Shown here: positions 62,401-64,000 of the stretch, in pieces
How the letters are laid out: each line of letters opens with the position of its first letter
Position numbering within the stretch: position 1 is the stretch's first letter
Assembly (NCBI GenBank): GCA_025267735.1
Contig: CM046303.1
Coordinates: 45,955,380 to 46,019,379, forward strand
From: Mactra quadrangularis
Taxonomy: Eukaryota > Mollusca > Bivalvia > Venerida > Mactridae
Direction: 5' to 3'
DNA length: 64,000 nt
Translations under genes and position numbers: made by a program
The notes under the pieces: model-generated
Seen by the model: the letters and a program-made list of their open reading frames with translations, nothing else
What the model was told of the DNA's origin: nothing
The model's database searches: none

Positions 62401-63231
62401 TACCCTGACCACACATACCACTGAAATCATCCAGATCCAAAGCCCATACCATGATACCTCCTAATTGATGTTGTTTAACGAAATCAACCTGTATCACAAA
62501 TAAATGATATCACAAAGGTGCAACCAATCATGTTATGAACAGCAACATACCCACCACACAGTAAAAAACGAAGAGCGTGATGTTTTAGATTTATAACTTA
62601 CTGTTGTAAGAATGACACCACAAACAGAAAACGAAAACAAGACCCTTAAGTGGTTTACATTGTACATGTACCACCTTGGGACAAAAAGTGGGATTTAATT
62701 AAGCACTTCCGGGTGCACTTCTTCACATATGCCCCAGCAGAGGCATTGGGGTTTAAAATATGAAATGACATGAACGCTGTGAACATTGACCTTTGACTTC
62801 TATTTTCAGCAGTATTGATTTGATTAATTTTAATTCTGACACACTATGTTTCACTGCTGAGTGAATCCTAGTACATCTACACCGTGTGACGGTTTTATTT
62901 CTTTGAACTGTCAATATTAAACGTTAAAACTTAATTCAACGACAATGATTGATATGTGTTAAGTCATGGATTAATAGATTAACAATTTGTACTTAAAAGA
63001 CTCATTGATCATGATTACGTCTATATGATATAATATGGCAGTGTCCATAATTGAAAACAACACTATATATGTAGTCACATGATTACCAAAGAATGTATAA
63101 ATAATAATTACCTTTAGTTTAAGACTATCAGGATCATCATAACCAACCCACAAATCACCCTTTACCATATAAGGTACTTTCTGTTCATTCTCATAATATT
63201 TAGTAGCTCCACCTTGTAATAACTTGCAGAC
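50226..63231 (-). CDS. Chitinase 2 (3' part): GH18 end, Thr/Pro linkers, two CBM14 domains; 5' end outside window
   Basis: Visible exons 5' to 3': 63112-63231, 62343-62488, 58788-58915, 55253-55333, 53879-54123, 51428-51626, 50226-50410. Total 1,104 nt, giving 367 residues plus TAA, all in phase. Seen (numbering from the first visible residue): end of GH18 at 1-88 with WVGYDDPDSLKLK and [10 protein letters not shown]; Thr/Pro linker 89-158; CBM14 at 180-231; linker 241-306 with four APWTPAPTTQ units; CBM14 at 314-366. The catalytic DxxDxDxE exon lies beyond the window, so activity cannot be judged. Exon phases in the GH18 part match chitinase 1, supporting origin by tandem duplication. The truncation is the window edge, not a broken gene. 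Confidence 0.94.
51428..51626 (-). CDS. Chitinase 2 exon: decapeptide-repeat linker
   Basis: 199 nt, phase 0 to 1. Encodes VTQQPIVTNAPVTQQPVTQ followed by four APW(T/N)PAPTTQ units (a 30-bp minisatellite) and a short Asn tract. Thr/Pro-rich and probably extended and O-glycosylated. Acceptor TTTTCTAG, donor G|GTAATT. Confidence 0.9.
51445..51575 (-). repeat. Coding 30-bp minisatellite in chitinase 2 linker
   Basis: About four tandem 30-bp units (plus-strand GGTGCTGGGGTCCATGG core) in the linker exon, each encoding one APWTPAPTTQ decapeptide. Confidence 0.92.
51627..52854. other. Intron of chitinase 2 (part)
   Basis: AT-rich; nothing recognised before the SINE at 52858. Confidence 0.4.
52858..53110 (+). 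mobile_element. SINE, family A
   Basis: tRNA-like head with GAAGTTGGTAGCGCGCC and B-box GGGTTTGAATCC, body GGTTATACCCTTCCATGAAA, and tail GCGCTGGACGCTGTAAAATGG. It lies in a chitinase 2 intron on the opposite strand. Confidence 0.85.
53879..54123 (-). CDS. Chitinase 2 exon: first CBM14
   Basis: 245 nt, phase 1 to 0. Contains a six-Cys CBM14 with SCSNFYICAAG and YCDFPDYVTC, preceded by a Gly/His-rich stretch. Acceptor ATTTCAG-like, donor AA|GTTAGT. Confidence 0.93.
54487..54918. mobile_element. MITE with ~53-bp terminal inverted repeats
   Basis: Arms at 54487-54540 and 54863-54918 (ACACTGTCTTATTTGATATGG / its complement, through AATTCACTAT). About 430 bp in a chitinase 2 intron with no coding capacity. 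Confidence 0.85.
55253..55333 (-). CDS. Chitinase 2 exon: short Thr/Ala/Pro linker
   Basis: 81 nt, phase 1 to 1. Encodes QPQVTTAAPATDAPATTAMP followed by Thr-rich residues. The acceptor is TTATTAG. The donor AAAG|GTCTGA is weak, and because length is a multiple of three and phase is preserved, this exon could be optional. Confidence 0.75.
55334..57690. other. Intron of chitinase 2 (part)
   Basis: AT-rich. Two imperfect repeats (TGTCAATT(A/T)GAAAA context) lie near 57219-57300 and 57395-57450; the second flows into the segment shared with 14965. Confidence 0.4.
57695..57822 (-). mobile_element. SINE, family C (degenerate)
   Basis: Minus strand: GGTGTGACCAAGTGGTTACT followed by TTATTGGACTGG, then a body ending with CAGTACAAAGAGACCACG. 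A diverged relative of 45478-45652. Confidence 0.5.
58788..58915 (-). CDS. Chitinase 2 exon: Thr/Val/Pro linker
   Basis: 128 nt, phase 2 to 1. Encodes a low-complexity linker with repeated TQAPVVTT and TRAPIVTQ units. The acceptor TTTTAG, donor GTAAGT and preserved phase support it as an exon despite low complexity. Confidence 0.87.
58973..59640. mobile_element. Nested fold-back/hAT-like element (~670 bp)
   Basis: Outer ends GCAGGGGTGTGGAATTACTG and the complement of CAGAACTCCACATCCCTGC. Nested inside is a ~75-bp-arm inverted repeat at 59299-59607 (GTAGCCTGTTCAATTACCCT; CGGCCATTCGCTGCGAATAA and complements). A further inner pair around 59395-59495 is AAGGCAATGAGTGATGTTT / complement. Confidence 0.85.
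59645..61065. other. Intron of chitinase 2 (part)
   Basis: AT-rich; no exon recognised. Confidence 0.4.
61068..61268 (-). mobile_element. SINE fragment, family B
   Basis: TTTTACGTCGTGGCAAACC tail, GGCGGTCAGTCAACAC and the TTTAGCTGTTAACTAG body match 26544-26867; the tRNA head is missing. Confidence 0.7.
61270..62342. other. Intron of chitinase 2 (part)
   Basis: AT-rich; nothing recognised. Confidence 0.4.
62343..62488 (-). CDS. Chitinase 2 exon: GH18 C-terminus
   Basis: 146 nt, phase 0 to 2. Encodes [20 protein letters not shown] and [13 protein letters not shown]; colinear with exon 9 of chitinase 1 but 15 nt shorter. The donor is best read as CAGT|GTAAGT. Confidence 0.94.
63112..63231 (-). 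CDS. Chitinase 2 first visible exon: GH18 (WVGYDD)
   Basis: 120 nt, phase 0 to 0. Encodes VCKLLQGGATKYYENEQK and VGYDDPDSLKLK, colinear with exon 8 of chitinase 1. A 5'-truncated SINE sits about 50 nt upstream of its acceptor. Confidence 0.95.
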
Positions 63232-63283
63232 CTAAACGTATGATGGATATGAACATTTTAATACATGTTTTATTAGGTAACTT

Positions 63284-63521
63284 TAGCAGGTAATCTTATT
63301 TATTTTATTTATTGGAGTTAACGCCGTGCCAACACAATTTAGGTTATTTTACGGCGTCCGGCTCACATAACCTAGCTTTCCTGGACCATTGTCTATAACC
63401 AGTACTCACCTACCCTTCCACAAGGCCGGAAAATTCTCCATATTATCTAATCCATAGAGGAAATCGACATTATTGTCAAATTTTCATGGAAGGGTATAAC
63501 TTCCCCGGGTAGCAGGTAATC
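63284..63521 (-). mobile_element. 5'-truncated SINE, family A, with 12-bp target-site duplication
   Basis: Element 63296-63509 lacks the tRNA head. It is flanked by TAGCAGGTAATC at 63284-63295 and 63510-63521. Truncation at the 5' end plus a target duplication is typical of target-primed reverse transcription. Confidence 0.9.
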
Positions 63522-63947
63522 ATAAGAATTGAATGATTTTAAAGACCGCAGCACTACGACTAAATGGAATATTACAATGCGACGTGAAAGATTGCAAATT
63601 ACTAAATTGTACTAAAATTTGAAGTGTTAAACCCCCAAATAGCAGTATGTACTTACATATTGAAGTCACGATATGTTGAAATTATGAATATTTACAAATA
63701 CAGAGACTATTATGGGCCACATCTTGTCCTAAAAATGTCATAGCGCGTTTAGGATAAAATAAAACACATACAAAATCATATTTTGACCTTCTAGTACAGT
63801 TTATATCTAATAAGAATGTGACATCATGTTACTGTATTTACATATCTAAAAGAATCACATCACGATTTTGAAGAGATTGTACATGACTTTTAGTTTACAC
63901 TTTGTTGTTAAACTCTCTCTTGAAACAAGTACTAAAACTGAAATAAA
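63522..63947. other. Intron of chitinase 2 (part)
   Basis: No exon resembling chitinase 1 exon 7 is present, so that exon must lie beyond the window. Confidence 0.5.
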
Positions 63948-64000
63948 TCCCTCTCAAGTCCACGTCATGGTCTCCTAGTACTGAACAAGCAGGATAATGT
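63948..64000 (-). mobile_element. SINE fragment, family C, cut by window edge
   Basis: GTCCACGTCATGGTCTCCTAGTACTGAACA... matches the start of 45478-45652 and 57695-57822 as seen on the plus strand; the rest lies outside. Confidence 0.5.

Overview
This is an AT-rich animal genomic window, built of short exons in long introns with GT/AG splice sites and a heavy load of short transposable elements. The repeat types and the chitinase architecture suggest a mollusc, probably a bivalve, but that is inference. It does not look bacterial: there are no operons and no long open frames.

Coding content: two family-18 chitinase genes lie head-to-tail on the minus strand. Chitinase 1 (16836-35913) can be reconstructed end to end as 12 coding exons. 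All junctions are in phase and encode 765 residues: signal peptide, intact GH18 catalytic domain with [10 protein letters not shown], Asn-rich linker, a CBM14 chitin-binding domain, Thr-rich mucin-like linker and a second CBM14. Chitinase 2 (50226-63231, cut by the right window edge) keeps its last seven exons: the end of GH18, Thr/Pro-rich linkers including a four-unit decapeptide repeat, and two CBM14 domains. The two genes share intron phases across the comparable GH18 exons but have unrelated linkers, so they are a tandem paralogous pair. Both products should be secreted chitin hydrolases (digestion, immunity or chitin-matrix/shell remodelling; which of these cannot be read from the sequence).

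Non-coding layout: 1-6.35 kb is a near-identical 2,620-bp tandem duplication plus a diverged partial third copy. 6.5-7.5 kb holds two 527-bp units with long inverted repeats. 8.4-9.7 kb carries dense palindromes. 11.8-14.2 kb is a ~500-bp direct duplication flanking a ~900-bp pogo/Tigger-like element. 16.8-35.9 kb is chitinase 1, with a decayed non-LTR retrotransposon 3' end, SINEs, a hAT-like element and a GC-rich block in its introns. 35.9-50.2 kb is intergenic with MITEs, fold-back elements and SINEs, ending in a block of internal repeats just beyond chitinase 2. 50.2-64 kb is chitinase 2 with a nested inverted-repeat element and further SINEs in its introns.

I found no convincing rRNA gene, functional tRNA gene or CRISPR array. 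The most interesting signals are the tandem chitinase pair with fast-changing linkers, the apparent sharing of a 3' tail between a LINE remnant and two tRNA-derived SINE families, and several large fold-back elements. I saw no evidence of an entirely new biological system.
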